This document shows, one piece after another, positions 12,390-25,225 of a stretch of DNA of 64,000 nucleotides. Position numbers and translations under genes: made by a program. Every line of letters starts with the position of its first letter. Position 1 is the first letter of the stretch. This DNA comes from Epiperipatus broadwayi (lineage: Eukaryota; Onychophora; Udeonychophora; Euonychophora; Peripatidae), in NCBI GenBank assembly GCA_028023455.1, contig JAQFVV010006274.1, positions 2,416,001 to 2,480,000 on the forward strand, in the 5' to 3' direction. The notes under the pieces are model-generated. The model did no database searches, was not told where the DNA came from, and worked only from the letters and a program-made list of their open reading frames with translations.

Positions 12390-13560
12390 TGACATTAATA
12401 AGCTTTAATGTTGAAATTTTAGTCACAAATATAGCATGTGATGAAGCATTGTTTATTGTAAAAAAAAGATTAAATGGTGATAATAACATATTATTCTAAG
12501 CAATTCTTTTTATTGGTACTATAATGTAACTATTAACATTCTGCATAATAACAACATACTTTAAATACAGCATAAAATTCTTTCAATAAAATCAAAGAAT
12601 GGTTATGGGCTCATCACTTTCACCCATGATTAGAAATATTTATGTGGAAGAACTTAAAACCACAACCATAAGTATTATTCTATATCCACCTAAAGTTTGG
12701 CTTCTTTATGTTGATGACACATTTGTCATATGGCCACTTGGTAAAGCAGTGTTACAAACATTCTGAACACAGATTAACAACATATCCCCTTCAATTAAAT
12801 TCACAATAAAATCAAAACAAAAAACCCCCCAAAAACTGGCATTCTTAGATGTTCTTATGACAAGACTGCCTCATAATAAAATCAAAACTACAGACTACAG
12901 AATATCCATACACAAAAAATAGTTAGTGCATACATCAATCATACCAGAAACCCAAAACATAAAATTATACTATCACTATGAAACAGAGCAAAAGAAGTTA
13001 TTCAAAAAACCAGTGATTTGGAAAAAGAATGGTCTATATAGAATGTACTCTCATGAAGAATTGTTATCCATCAACTGTTGTTATTAAGAAAACCTTAAAT
13101 AGAAATCTAAAGGAGTCATCAAAACATTGTTAATACTGTAGCGTATCAATACATACCAAGGGTAGAAGACAAACTAAGAAAAATCTGCAATCAATATAAA
13201 ATCAGACCAGTTTTTCAGAGTCATATCACACTATAAGAAATTATAACATCTACAAAGCCTAAACTTAAAGTTCTGAAAATTAAAAACTATCTACAAAATA
13301 CCCTGTAAATGTGGAAGGATGTATATTGGTAAGACTAGTTATCCCATTAAAAAGTGATAGAAAGAACACAAACTGATGATTAGAAAAAACAGATGTCACT
13401 CAAGTAGCATACAATGTATGTATTGATAAAAATATATGTGATTGGAAAAATACAAAAATATTGGCTAATGAGAAAAAGGTATGAAAAAGAAAATTTATCT
13501 TAGTGTGATTATAGCTAATGTCTGGAAGCTCTTAGGAAAAAATAGAAAAGTCAGCAGGTA
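12390..13560 (+). pseudogene. PLE relic, RT plus GIY-YIG, right arm of pair 2
   Basis: This is the most complete PLE copy in the window. In order on the plus strand: DEALFIVKKRLNGD, then MGSSLSPMIRNIYVEELK (reverse transcriptase fingers/palm), then LYVDDTFVIWP with the YVDD catalytic box at 12707-12721. Downstream are AFLDVLMTRLPHNK, a decayed thumb/linker, and YKIPCKCGRMYIGKTSYP, a GIY-YIG endonuclease core at about 13290-13350. Several in-frame stops and frameshifts break it. In the family the RT copies RNA primed at a nicked target and the GIY-YIG domain makes the nick. It forms an inverted pair with 11751-12345. Confidence 0.85.
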
Positions 13561-13598
13561 TCTCATAGATAAGTATATGATAATTCTATTGACTTATC

Positions 13599-13885
13599 TT
13601 TGGCAGAATGGCTCACTTGGTTAGTGTTATCATAAAATTCAATATTAAAAAATCTAAAGGTCTAGGTTTTATCACCATGCTAGTAATGCCACTGGTTATA
13701 ACACCAACATTTGAGGAAGAGAGAAAAATAATATCACTTAAAACATTGTGTATATACTAACCTGTGTGGTATTACTAACAGTTGGATGTAATTGGAAAAT
13801 TTAAATAAAGTTCAAACATTTTTCTAAAGATATTCAATATTTAATGTCAGATAATGGAAACAATCCAGATATAAATGCCATTACT
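13599..13885 (+). mobile_element. SINE-B, tRNA head plus body
   Basis: The head GGCAGAATGGCTCACTTGG with TTAGTG fits a tRNA 5' half with A box. TCTAAAGGTCTAGG then TTTTATCACC occupies the B-box position. Next is GAGAGAAAAATAATATCA, the same tail motif as the minus copy at 10348-10652. The body carries TAATTGGAAAATTTAAATAAAG and a degraded ATGGAAACAATCCA block, which equals the arms of the palindromes at 15451 and 29530. This copy links the tRNA head to those palindromes. Confidence 0.65.
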
Positions 13886-15450
13886 TTATAATATCTCAAA
13901 AATATGGAAGGTTTTGGAAAAATAAATAACATAGTAAAACTTATAAAAGACAGATAAAGAGCTTTTCTGACTTTTCAGAAATGACAATGAAGATAATAAA
14001 ATCAGCCATTTATCTGTTAAATAACAACAATCTTGTAAAGGTTGACTTAGTGATTAATTACTAATTGTTTGAATCAAAAGTCTATTTTTTATTGTTTACA
14101 GCGCAATATTTTCAGAGTATTAGTGAACTGTTTAAGGTTATTTTTTACATCTATTGTTATCTTTTAGTATTACTTAATAAGCTTTAACTCAGACATTGAG
14201 GTCAATTGGTTTCTCCAATATAACTCGTAAATCAAGAATTTTGCATAAAAAGTATGCAATTATAATGATTTTTTGAAGCAAAAAACTTAAATTCTTGTCA
14301 CAGATAATATATATAAGCTTAAAATTGAAAAATAATATTTTTCTAAGAATATTATTAATATATTGTATAATAAGTATATTTTAGTTGCTGTAAGGTTTTT
14401 TAAAAATAATATTTTTATATTTTATAATCACCATTTTGAATTTATTACTATCAGACAAGATTAATATTTTATTAACTTTTTCGATGATATAAAAGACAAC
14501 ACATTTTACCATATTTCTTTGTTTTTCAGATTTTTTTCTTGGTTGTATTGCTAAAATAAATGAAGTTTTATTTTCTACTTTAACTTTCCAATTTTTACAT
14601 TTTTCATTGTAATTCCAAGAAATTATAACTTTTCTCAAAAACAATGTAATTCAATAAATGATATTATGTACAGAGTGTATACTAAGAAAAGCTTGTTCAA
14701 TGCTTTAAAATATATATGCTAGATATATCTAAATAGTAAAACATGCTTTCAGCTAGCTGGTAGTCATAATCATATGTTTCATTGTAGAGATAAATTCAAT
14801 AAGCAAAGTTAGTCTAAAAAGTAAAATATTAACTTGCAAATAAACAAAAATAACTAATAAACCAAAGTAAATTGTCCAAAACAAAAGACTTCATTTTAAG
14901 CTGCAGGCTATAAAACTGTTTTGAGATAAATAAATAATGATTCTTTAAAAATTTAATATTTTTTATAGATTAAAAAAAACTTTCTTTAAAATATTAAATT
15001 AAATTCATAATTATAAAAAATTATTGTAAAAACGATTTTGACAACTTTTGATGGAAAGTGATTTTAGTTTCTTTTTTTTTAAGTCTCTGATGTCAATAAA
15101 GTTTTACATGACCAATTTGTCTGAACAGTTGCAAAAATTTAATAAAATTAAAATTACATATTTAGAAATGAAAATTTAATACTATTACAAAAAAATAATT
15201 TAAAAAAGAGATTTTTTATAAACTTATTACAACAAAGCCACAAACTTCAATTGTTATATATAGAGCTAGCAAAACTAACTCTTAAAAAGCTTTGTTGAAT
15301 ACCCCCAACCTTAGATAGATTTCTGGTACTGGCATCCTCAGTGAGGTCATATGACATCTGACTTGATTTTTTTGTAAACTTCAATTATATGCTTTCCCAA
15401 AAAATGTAAGCAAACAAACAAAAATATAAAGAAACAAAAAATATCAATAT
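13886..15450. other. Gene-free AT-rich stretch
   Basis: An 87-codon minus frame at 14381-14644 is Lys/Ile/Asn-rich without a motif. I found no inverted pair, RNA gene or element end. Confidence 0.5.
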
Positions 15451-15620
15451 TTGCATAAAGGTTTGTGATGATGGTATAATAGATGTGATAATATGTTGGA
15501 CTATTTCCATCATCTATCAGTACATGTTAAATGTATAGAAAGTATTAAACTTTATTTAAACTTTTCTATACATTCACATTTACTGATAGGTGATGGAAAT
15601 AGTCCAACATATTATCACAA
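15451..15620. repeat. Palindrome of SINE-B tails
   Basis: The arms pair TGATAATATGTTGGACTATT (from about 15487) with the complementary AATAGTCCAACATATTATCA (ending about 15619). Each arm is about 54 bp with few mismatches, around an AT-rich loop containing AAACTTTATTTAAAC. The outer left sequence TTGCATAAAGGTTTGTGATG is the 3' end of SINE-B read on the minus strand. So this is two 5'-truncated SINE-B tails, heads inward. The 64-codon frame across it is an artefact of the repeat. Confidence 0.75.
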
Positions 15621-16756
15621 AAAGTATATCAAAATCTATACATTTAATACACTTTACAATATGCAAGAAGTCATTTTTCTTCTCTGAATGCAGTACACGA
15701 TTACACTTAAAAAATAAGACATATCCTCTAAATAAATTTTAATATCCCAGAAGGCTATTTTTCCACCTTGAAATGCCATAAATAATTATATTTATTAATA
15801 AAATTTTGTCAGTTTATATTGAAAACACATTTTATTATTTTTTTATAATTCTTCCTGAATTTGATGTGCAGTATTTCATGAAATAAAATGGTTTTTAAAC
15901 ATAATGCTAAAAGTTTTATAAAATTTAAGGATGTGTTTAAAGTTTAAAAACTTCAAAACCACTAGAGAGATCATAAGTTCTTGATAACAAAACCATTATT
16001 ACATTTCTATAAAAGAAAAAAAGCTATTGAAAAATAATCACCTTTAACATCACTTGCAATGAAAGTTAAATATTTCCCTATTCATTTTATTTAAAAAAAA
16101 TATATATATTTTTTTTATCTTATTCTTATTTTATTTAGTGAATGTATAAGTGAACACCCACTCAGTAAAATACATGTAAATGTATCCCCTCAGTTAATTA
16201 TTAAAAACTATATTTTTTAAAAAAAAATGTTTTTACTATAATCTTAATTTATGTATGCATATATGTGTATGTGTTCAAAGGTACTATAGATTTGCAGTTT
16301 AATAAACAATATATATATATATTATATTCTTACCAAGGTCTGTCAACAAAATACATATATATGAACATGAACCTAAGAAAATCCATGATAAAAATAGCAT
16401 AATTTAATAGCTTTTAAATGTTCTTTTATTTTTTTAAACTTACATTTGATAAATAAGTTTATTAATTAAAAATAAGTACATTTAATGTACCTAGATTGAT
16501 ATGAAATATATACTATATATATTTTTAAGTAAAAATGTTTTAGAGACTGACTGAAAATTAGGTATTATCCTAAAATCTTTTTAACTCCCTTCCTTGATAT
16601 ATTTTAACATTGAATAATTAATATCACTGAAAATTTAAATATTTCTTCTGTAAATAATTTAGTTATTGTAAAAGATATTGCAAATTAAGTGGGAACGCTG
16701 TATATGAAATACTTTAGAAATGTAAAATTAAATGATAGTTAATATTATGATGTCTG
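15621..16756. other. Gene-free AT-rich stretch
   Basis: Sequence is AT-rich with short (TA)n runs. No frame, RNA gene or paired repeat could be supported. Confidence 0.5.
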
Positions 16757-16982
16757 CAGGCTGGATCCAATAAGTGCGGGGTCCTCTATATATTAAATAT
16801 TTAAATAAAATGCAAATTCAATATATATATAAATCAAATATCATGGATCCTTTATTGTCAAAAGCAATTTGCTTTAAATTTCGAAAAATAACTTTTTGTT
16901 AATTTTGGTGGTGATGTGGGGCCCTTTCAAGTGTGGGGCCTGATTGGGCCCAAGCGCTCCAGTGACCTTAAATTCAGGCCTG
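16757..16982. mobile_element. hAT-type MITE with perfect 8-bp TSD
   Basis: The element starts CAGGCTGGATCCAA and ends with the complement of CAGGCCTGAATTTAA, which form imperfect terminal inverted repeats. It is flanked by identical GATGTCTG at 16749-16756 and 16983-16990. An 8-bp target duplication with CAGG-type ends is the signature of hAT superfamily transposons. At 226 bp it encodes nothing and would need a transposase supplied elsewhere. The right half is unusually G+C-rich (GGGGCCC, GGGCCC), the opposite of its surroundings. The intact duplication suggests a fairly recent insertion. Confidence 0.85.
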
Positions 16983-17318
16983 GATGTCTGTATTTAGATA
17001 GTGTAACATAAGATAAAATAACAAGCTATATAAGAAAAGAATAAATTAGATAAATCTTGTGTCTTGATATTTGCTTAGAAAATTTTGAAAAGTTTTTAAA
17101 ATTTTAATTTGGTTCTAAAAGATTAAAACTTGTAGATTCTTCAGAACAAAAAATAAAATAAAAGATAAGCAATAAAATGATATAATAGGTTGAGTAATAA
17201 AATGACCAGATATTTATCATAATCTAAGTTTTGAAGTGAAAATAAATCAATTTAAATCATGGGATTCCCTAATGTTTCTACAAAAGGAAACTGCTTTTAT
17301 TCATGTTGTTGTTGTTGG

Positions 17319-17522
<204 letters not shown>

Positions 17523-19321
17523 CATCTGGTTTTGTCATTTTATTTGTTTATTTGATAAATTCATATAAAATATTTCAATTAAACAATATAGGAATAGTGA
17601 GTTTAGGTTTTCCAAATTTACAGAAAAATGCATTATTGTTTTAATAATTTTTTTTCTTATAAGATATATAACAATGATTTTCTTGTCAATAGAAAAATCA
17701 GATAGATATATGCATTTAGTGTTGTGTGTAAGTGTTTATTGATTGTTCTTGTAGAAAACCCAACAGCAGAACCAACTCTATACTTAGACAAGTACCCAAT
17801 GGTCAAAGCCTAACCAGGATTCGGAAATAGCGCCAAAATGAAAAATGAAACTAAAATTTTAAATAGGTAAAAGCACACAATATAATATTTAATAATGTTA
17901 TATAGATATTTATCATTGTTTTATCTTTCAAGCAACATGTCCAATTATGCAATGCGTCTAATATACTAATTAATAATTCACTATAGTGCTAGTCCAAATA
18001 AATTGATTAAATTGACAGATCATGTTAGCCTATAGATTCACTCCATTTCAAAAATGATCCTAAACTGGAGTGATATTATATTATTATATATAAACGAATC
18101 ATAAAAAAATGCCGAATTGTTTTTTTTTGACTCCAAATCAGCTTTGAATAAAAGGGAATTATAAACAAAAATACTCAGGTTGCTGATTACCCTTTAATTG
18201 GCTCTGCTCAATAGATAGATAATTTTTTCCCAAGTATGATTGGCTTTTATTGATGCTAAGCATCCTCTATGTTTATGTAGAAAAACCATTTTTTCTGTTT
18301 GTATTGTAGAAGTATTATTGAATTCATATTATGAAGTTGTAGAACCTTATACAAAAAATTGCATTTAAGGGTCAAGTATCTTACGATATTAAACTCTATA
18401 AGATATCTAATAAAAGACTCATTGTTTGTTTGTTTGTTTTTTTGGTGGGGGTGGGTGGGTTATATTTGACATAATTAATCTTAAATGCTAAGTTTATTTA
18501 CATTAGGCTTACAGTTAATGATATATGTTGAAGATTCTTATTATGTGATAATTAGTTCACCCTCCTGCTGTGTCCAGGACTTTGTGTTTACATCTGAATA
18601 GACTGTAAACATATTTTCAATAACAGAATTTTAAAACAAATTTAGAATTTTTTCAACTAACTGACTCAAGCCAATTCAGACAATTATCTGATTATTCATT
18701 AATAAATAGGTATTTAATGATTCTTATTTGTTTTTGTTTTTTAAGTTTTATTAATTAACAATCGACTAGCCTAATGAATATTTTTCTCTTCATTGTTTTT
18801 TTTTGTTTTTTTGTAAGAGAATGCTGGAAAGATTTTTTAACCCGTTAATATATATTGCAATGGAAAGAAGAAGGAGAGGATTTGAAACAATTGAAATATT
18901 TTAAATTATTTTAAATCAATAAAAAAAAAATAAAATGGTTTTATTGCTCAGGAATGACAGAACTGAAGCTTTGATCCACAACCACGGGTTTCAAAATCCA
19001 CTATAGGATTAAACTATCAAGGCTTTTATAACAATAAAAAGTTTATTCAAAATAATAACTTTTATAAATTACATTATTAATAAACCACAATATATAATCT
19101 AATGTTAATATATAACAATAGCCCGATAAAATAAACAGCAAAACTTCTTAATTAGATTTATTATTTTGAAATAAAATTACAAATTTAGCTTAAAATATCT
19201 TCTATCATCTTAATCCAGTGTAAACACAATAATAAATTATTATTTAATACAATAGAATTATAAAAATAAGTTAATTAGATAGTTTCTATATATACATACA
19301 ATTAATTTTAAATATATATAA
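17523..19321. other. Gene-free AT-rich stretch
   Basis: There are short homopolymers and a GGTGGGGGTGGGTGGG patch near 18443, which is locally G-rich on the plus strand. I see no coding frame or paired repeat. Confidence 0.5.
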
Positions 19322-19916
19322 TTGAAGGGGATTTGAACCCAGACTTTCAATCTCTTTAAATTCATCCATTCTATCCAATATTACCGACAGACCTGGCCAC
19401 ATACATATAAAAAAGATAAATGATTTTCAATATACATATTTCATGCTGCACCAGCATTCATTAGTTGGGCCGAATCATCATCTCCTACACACACACACCA
19501 CACATACACATATATAATCAATGATCTGTTTATATTAAGATAACAAATCTACACACTTTAATAGACAGACTTCAATCCTCTCCACTTTCCAACTCTTCAG
19601 CCATCCATAGCCTTCCATTATCATATTTTCAGTGATATGAATGGGTGAAGAGTTGGAGAATGGAAAGAATTGAACTTTATCATTAAAGTTTGTAGATTTG
19701 CCATCTTAATATAAACCGAGCACTGATTATACATATGTGTTGGAGATGATGATTTGGAACAACTGATGAGTCTCTATTCGGCATGAAATACTTATATCGG
19801 AGATTTTTTTTTCATATATATGTGATCATGTGTATTGTTCTGTTTATATTGGATAAAGTGGATGACTGTAGGGAGCTTGAAAGTCTGGTTTCAAATCCTC
19901 TTTAATTATATCTAGG
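19322..19916. repeat. Foldback repeat, family 1, copy 2
   Basis: This is the same architecture as 941-1476. The left end AAGGGGATTTGAACCCAGAC is complemented on the right by GTCTGGTTTCAAATCCTCTT. The inner ends meet at CAAATCTACACACTTTAAT and ATTAAAGTTTGTAGATTTG. Here the interior is itself further palindromic (CCAACTCTTCAGCCATCC against GGGTGAAGAGTTGG). The outer GGTTTCAAATCC is again B-box-like. Confidence 0.75.
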
Positions 19917-19964
19917 TTAAATATATGCATTATATTTGTATTTAAATATTATAAATATATATAT

Positions 19965-20110
19965 CCAATACAATTTGATTTACAAGTGTCAAACTTTTTG
20001 CATTCACAGCTTTGAAACCATTCACTTCAGATTACTACATGTCCATTACCATGTATAATGCTCGAGATTATTAAATAATTTTTAGCCCAGATACTATCAG
20101 CTTTAAATGA
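19965..20110 (+). repeat. Family-3 repeat, single arm
   Basis: CAATTTGATTTACAAGTGTC AAACTTT (with a space here only for length) and the downstream TTTTTAGCCCAGAT block match segments of the foldback cluster at 30167-31248. Only one arm is present here. Confidence 0.5.
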
Positions 20111-20146
20111 ATTAAAAAAATTATATATATTTTTTTAAAATTGTGT

Positions 20147-20345
20147 TTTACACAAAAAGTGAAGCTTAGTATTATTAGAAAATAATTATGCAGCTGAGTG
20201 CTTTCAGAGAACTTAAGTCTCCATATTCATAGCTTATTTTGGGAATGTCAGCTTACATTGAGATTTTAAGCAAAGTTTAGTGGTAATTTATGCAAAATTT
20301 ATTCACTCAAAGGTGAAATAAAAAACAAGGATTTTATTTCAATAT
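20147..20345 (-). mobile_element. PLE 3'-tail fragment
   Basis: ACAAAAAGTGAAGCTTAG, GAGTGCTTTCAGAGAACTT and GTCTCCATATTCATAGCTT match the tail of the young PLE pair at 49345-49500 in the same orientation. Its right edge (CAAAGGTGAAATAAAAA) matches the opposite, plus-oriented outer end at about 50880. It may therefore be another inverted pair with a very short second arm. No coding part remains. Confidence 0.6.
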
Positions 20346-20399
20346 ATATATTGTAATGGTCAGACTAGCATATTTCACAATTTTACATTTTCTCTATTT

Positions 20400-21990
20400 G
20401 TTTATTTGAGATGAGATGATATGAGATGGTTTGCATTGTGACTTCTCTTTTATCAGAGTCAAAAATCTCTCAGCTACCGTGCCCAGAGAAACCTGTTAGC
20501 TACTTTACCTTCCTGTTCCATTCCCTGCCCTAAGTTTTTCTCATATTTTCTCTACCCTGCTTCATCTCATTTTCACAACATACTCTTTGTCTACCCTCCC
20601 TTATCTTTTACCAAGCCCAGCATAAAATCCTAGAACCCACTTTCTGTATAATCACTTTGTTTATATTTATTCTTCTACAATTTCATTATTTCTACCCTTT
20701 CTGCTTGCAGGCATTTACATTCAATTAACAGATGCCTAATATTTTCTATGCCTTCCTTACACAACTTGCAGACTAATTAACCTACATTTTCCCATTTATG
20801 TGTATATTCCCTTGTCACTAAAGATCCTATTCAAGCCTTAAAGAGTAAACTACTTTCCTTGCTATTATCATAAATTAACTTGCACCAAATATTCTGTTTA
20901 CTTCTATATATATTTAAACTCTTTTTACTCTCCATACTAGTTCTCCATCTTTCTAACTCCCTATTCTTTAATAATGCATCTATTATTCTATCCCATTCAT
21001 TGCAACTATTACATTCAACAATTCTCCTAACACAATCATCTCAATAAATATACTGACATAAATTCCTTATCCAAATCTTCTGCATATCATACCACTTTTC
21101 TCACCCATCTTGTTGCCTGCCCTTTACTCATAACCCAATTAAATACTATTTTGGCTATACTCTTATTTTCCATAAACTGCCATCTACAGAACCTTTTCAT
21201 TTTGCTTTTTGCATCTCTCATATAAAAATTTGACCATCCCATTTTTTCTTGAATTGCCTCCTTTGCTGTCCACACATCTGCATCTAATGCATGTCTTCCT
21301 ACTTCTCTTTATGCTTTTTCTAAGTAATCTAACATCCCTTTACTTACCCATAATGCATCATTACCATATGTTAACCCTGTTACTGCCATTCCCTTTCATA
21401 CAATTCTAGCTACATTATATTTATTATATGAAAAACACTGTTAATTTCTTTACCAGCCTCTTTCTTTTCTTTGCTTCATTTATCAATTTTTCTTCCCATT
21501 TATCCAAGCAATTTCACTGATTACTTAAGATAATTCCCAAATAGTTTTACTTATTCACCACACTTTATATCCCCAAATAAAAATTCTTTGTCTTTCCCCA
21601 GTATTAATCATCATTACTTTTAATTTTTCTTCACTAAATTTAATCCCTATCTCTTTACCTACCCTTGCACAAGTCCTCAGCATAACTTCCTTATATTTCC
21701 TTCTTTCTATGCATAAGAAGACATCATTCACAAATAAAAGACCCAATAATATATATACTCCCTTGCTATTTATTAATAATATCTCTACCCTCTTCCTAGT
21801 CTTTCTATCACTCTATCCATTTCTGTCAAATACAACAAAAACAAACTAGGTGACATAGGGCATTCTTGCCTTAGTATTACCCATTTTTAACTTTAACTGA
21901 TTCTATACTTCCTAATTGATACATATAGTAATTATTTTTTAACAATCTCTTAATAAGATTCACTAAAGCTCCATCCATTCCCAAATTTAT
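20400..21990 (-). pseudogene. Non-LTR retrotransposon relic, RT to C-terminal zinc knuckle
   Basis: On the minus strand, from about 21850 downward, the frame shows a reverse transcriptase C-terminus. GLLFVNDVFLCIE replaces the usual LLFADD box. After it comes ARVGKEIGIKFSEEKLKVM, a block typical of LINE reverse transcriptases, and then YLGI. Much further along (about 20780-20710) CKLCKEGIENIRHLLIEC forms the C-x2-C...H-x4-C knuckle seen at the end of many LINE ORF2 proteins. Stops and frame changes are many and the 5' half of ORF2, including the endonuclease, is missing. Clade assignment is not secure. The region is less AT-rich and strongly pyrimidine-rich on the plus strand. Confidence 0.8.
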
Positions 21991-22898
21991 TTATTTACAT
22001 AAATTACATGAGTGCCACCTGGCTTTAAACATCAGGAAATAAATTAACATGTATGTTTAAAACAATATTTTAGTTAACATAATAATGTAACCATTAATGC
22101 AGCACCGTTTGTAATGCCAGGCTAAATCGCAGAGAACATAAATTACTCCTGATGAATGACAGTAGACCACACAATTTTACATAAACAAAGTAACAAATGA
22201 TGTAATAATAATTTATTTACAAGTGTACATTTTAACTGATGTACAATTTATTTCTTTAATAAAATTAACAAACCATGTAATAGTAATTTATTTACAAAGT
22301 ATAATCATTAATTGATATACAATTTATTTCTTTAACAAAATCCGTTCATTCTTATATATCATAACATTAATATATTCATAGATAGTATAACTTATTCACC
22401 TTACCTTGAACCCTGTCTTCAATAAACTTAAATGTAATTCTACACATGTATATATTCATAAATATAAACATTTCTTTGACTCACATGTCTGATAGTAATT
22501 ACACATACTAATGCTCTATATGGGGTAGACATCAACACTATCTTTATCACAATAATCACAGAGGATGGTCTTTTCCTAGATCCTAATTCTAAACATAATG
22601 ACTTATATAATAATAACTATAAAGAGATGGCCTTTTGGTCCTAATCCTAATTAATACAACTACAATTTATACAGGGATGGCTTATTCTGAGATTGATCCC
22701 TAATTCATTAAACTGATAGGAATGTATTCTCCTGTATGGATGCAAACTAAACAGTGGACAAATAACTGTTCATATATAAATCCAGCTACATAAAATCCAA
22801 TTTTCAGTAATCTAATATAAGTTTAGATTAATGGAAATAATTACATGTTAATTACAGTTATTTAAGACTTAGACAATTTACATGTATGCATTGCATTT
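21991..22898. other. Gene-free stretch with 76-bp tandem duplication
   Basis: A diverged tandem pair lies at about 22193-22345, with a period near 76 bp; both units contain AATTTATTTACAA and ATACAATTTATTTCTTTAA or close variants. The rest shows no gene or element. Confidence 0.5.
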
Positions 22899-23203
22899 AC
22901 ATGATTATCAATATTTCTTTACCTTTTTCTCTTATTAATAATTTCTTTTTTAAAAAAATATTTTAACAAGTAAAGAGAAGTTATTACAAATTCATTTCTT
23001 TCTTTTTTAATTGACAGTTTATTTTAAATAATACCCAGATAATAAGCTTTACATGGTTATCAATATTTCTTTATCTTTTTCTCTTATTAATAACTTCTTT
23101 TTTAAAAAATTATTCTATCAAGTAAAGAGAAGTTATTACAAATTCATTTCTTTTTTCTTTTAATTGACAGTTTATTTTAAATAATACCTGGTTAATAAGC
23201 CTT
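22899..23203 (+). repeat. Tandem duplication, 152-bp period
   Basis: Two units, 22899-23050 and 23051-23203, share ATTATCAATATTTCTTTA or ATGGTTATCAATATTTC, AAGTAAAGAGAAGTTATTAC and TTGACAGTTTATTTTAAAT. They differ by scattered substitutions and small indels, so the duplication is not recent. Confidence 0.85.
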
Positions 23204-23400
23204 ATTGTCCAAATTCAAATTAATTAAAATAAAGTACAAATCAGACTTTAAATACAAGACTCATCAAAACAAAATAATTATCATTTATTTCTTACTGACA
23301 AATATTAAAATTCTGTTAGAATAATAAATCTTGTAATTTTTAGCCATCATTTAAATAAGTCTATTTTTCATTTCAGTCGGAGTATTTCAATCTGATCAAA

Positions 23401-23514
23401 AGAGTTAGCCGAGAGGTATCGCAGCCGCCATGCAAGCAAGGAGTTGGTTGCAGACGGTTGTGGGTTCGCGTCCCGGCCGATGCTATGACACATGGAAAAA
23501 AAAAAAAAAAAAAC
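23401..23514 (+). mobile_element. SINE-A, tRNA-derived, copy 2
   Basis: GTTAGCCGAGAGGTATCGC (A box), an extended variable-arm-like part, GGTTGTGGGTTCGCGTCCC (B box) and CGATGCTATGACACATGG are followed by a poly-A tail of about 18. Compared with copies 1 and 3 this one best preserves the G+C-rich tRNA arms and ends in the longest A tail, so it is probably the youngest. The 63-codon open frame across it is coincidental. Confidence 0.85.
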
Positions 23515-24046
23515 TTAGTTTCTTTCTTGATTCTCATCTTAGTTCTTTTTTTTTTTTTAAAAAAAAATCATTTTGTTTAGAAGAAAAAAAATATTATATA
23601 TATTTTTTGTTATTGAAATGAATAATGGATTGTCCATTTTAATATATATATATATTTAATTAAACATAAACACATAGAATAATTAATCTAAATTCAACTT
23701 ATGTATATAATAGTAATAAATATGTTACATTAGATCACTTTATGCATAAAAATAAATGAAAAGTTATACATCAACAAATATTGTATTATTTAATAAAAAA
23801 ATAAGTCATGTATAATATATATATATTACACTCAAGAGTGCAATAAAATATTGCAGAATGGAGGCTTTTGTAATAAATATTACAATATTTATTGTTATAT
23901 AAGCTTTTTCAGTTCTATTTATTTATATATAACAGTGTATTAAAAATGGCATAACATAGATGTTTCAAGATAAAAGATAAATGACAAAACTAAATTTTCT
24001 TTTTTTCTTTTTCAGAGTCAATTAAGTTATTGCAATATATATATAT
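23515..24046. other. Gene-free AT-rich stretch
   Basis: It holds poly-A and poly-T runs and short (TA)n tracts, the last of which abuts the repeat starting at 24047. Confidence 0.5.
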
Positions 24047-25225
24047 ATGTCCACAGATGGCGTTCTACCAAAAACACCGATCAAGCGTATGTTTTGTTTA
24101 CATAAACGTCAGAGTAGCATTCACTATCTCTAACTATAATTCCACTTTCAGATCATGATTTCAAGCTATTTGCTATCATCAGTGAAAGACAGGAATAAAG
24201 AAACTAGATCTAAATACAAACTCTGAGCATTTATGAAACAATTTCTATTCAGCTTGCAAGCGTGAATTTTTTAGACACATAATGTCTTCAAACTCAGCAT
24301 AGCAAACCAGATAGCTATATGGGTCTGATCTCAGTTCAGCATCACCACATAGTAGAAGCCTCTGCAATCTATATCATTGCAAGAAAGACCTCAAAGGTAC
24401 ATTTATGATAAACAAAAATGCAAGTTAAAAAACTTGCTAACGCTTGTATTTATGTCCACAGATGGCGTTCTACCAAAAACACCGATCAAGCGTGTTTTGT
24501 TTACATAAACGTCAGAATAGCATTCACTATCTCCAACTATAATTCCACTTTCAGATCATGATTTCAAGCTATTTGCTATCATCAGTGAAAGACAGGAATA
24601 AAGAAACTAGATCTAAATACAAACTGAGCGTTTATGAAACAATTTCTATTCAGCTTGCAAGCGTGAATTTTTTAGACACGTAATGTCTTCAAACTCAGCA
24701 TAGCAAACCAGATAGCTATATGGGTCTGATCTCAGTTCAGCATCACCACATAGTAGAAGCCTCTGCAATCTATATCATTGCAAGAAAGACCTCAAAGGTA
24801 CATTTATGATAAACAAAAATGCAAGTTAAAAAACTTGCTAATGCTTGTATTTATGTCCACAGATGGCGTTCTACCAAAAACACCGATCAAGCTAATGCTG
24901 AACTGAGATCAGACCCATATAGCTATCTGGTTTGCTATGCTGAGTTTGAAGACATTACGTGTCTAAAAAATTCACGCTTGCAAGCTGAATAGAAATTGTT
25001 TCATAAACGCTCAGAGTTTGTATTTAGATCTAGTTTCTTTATTCCTGTCTTTCACTGATGATAGCAAATAGCTTGAAATCATGATCTGAAAGTGGAATTA
25101 TAGTTAGAGATAGTGAATGCTACTCTGACGTTTATGTAAACAAAACATACGCTTGATCGGTGTTTTTGGTAGAACGCCATCTGTGGACATAAATACAAGC
25201 GTTAGCAAGTTTTTTAACTTGCATT
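24047..25225. repeat. Complex repeat: forward, forward, inverted units
   Basis: Units of about 401-405 bp start ATGTCCACAGATGGCGTTC at 24047, 24452 and 24853. The third forward unit is cut at 24892 and joins directly to an inverted copy (24893 to about 25225), which ends with the complementary GAACGCCATCTGTGGACAT. Each unit also contains the perfect palindrome GCAAGTTAAAAAACTTGC. Units are nearly identical, so the array is young. (AT)n tracts flank both outer ends. No coding frame is seen. Possible explanations are a non-autonomous DNA transposon with internal tandem growth, or a Helitron-like unit, for which the palindrome would be the 3' hairpin. Confidence 0.85.

Noticed and set aside
18436-18462. 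G-quadruplex candidate in a G-rich patch
   Set aside because: The G runs are short and irregular, so stable four-run folding is doubtful.
23430-23621. 63-codon frame beginning MQARSWLQTVVGSRPGRCYD
   Set aside because: It runs through the tRNA-derived SINE and its poly-A tail.
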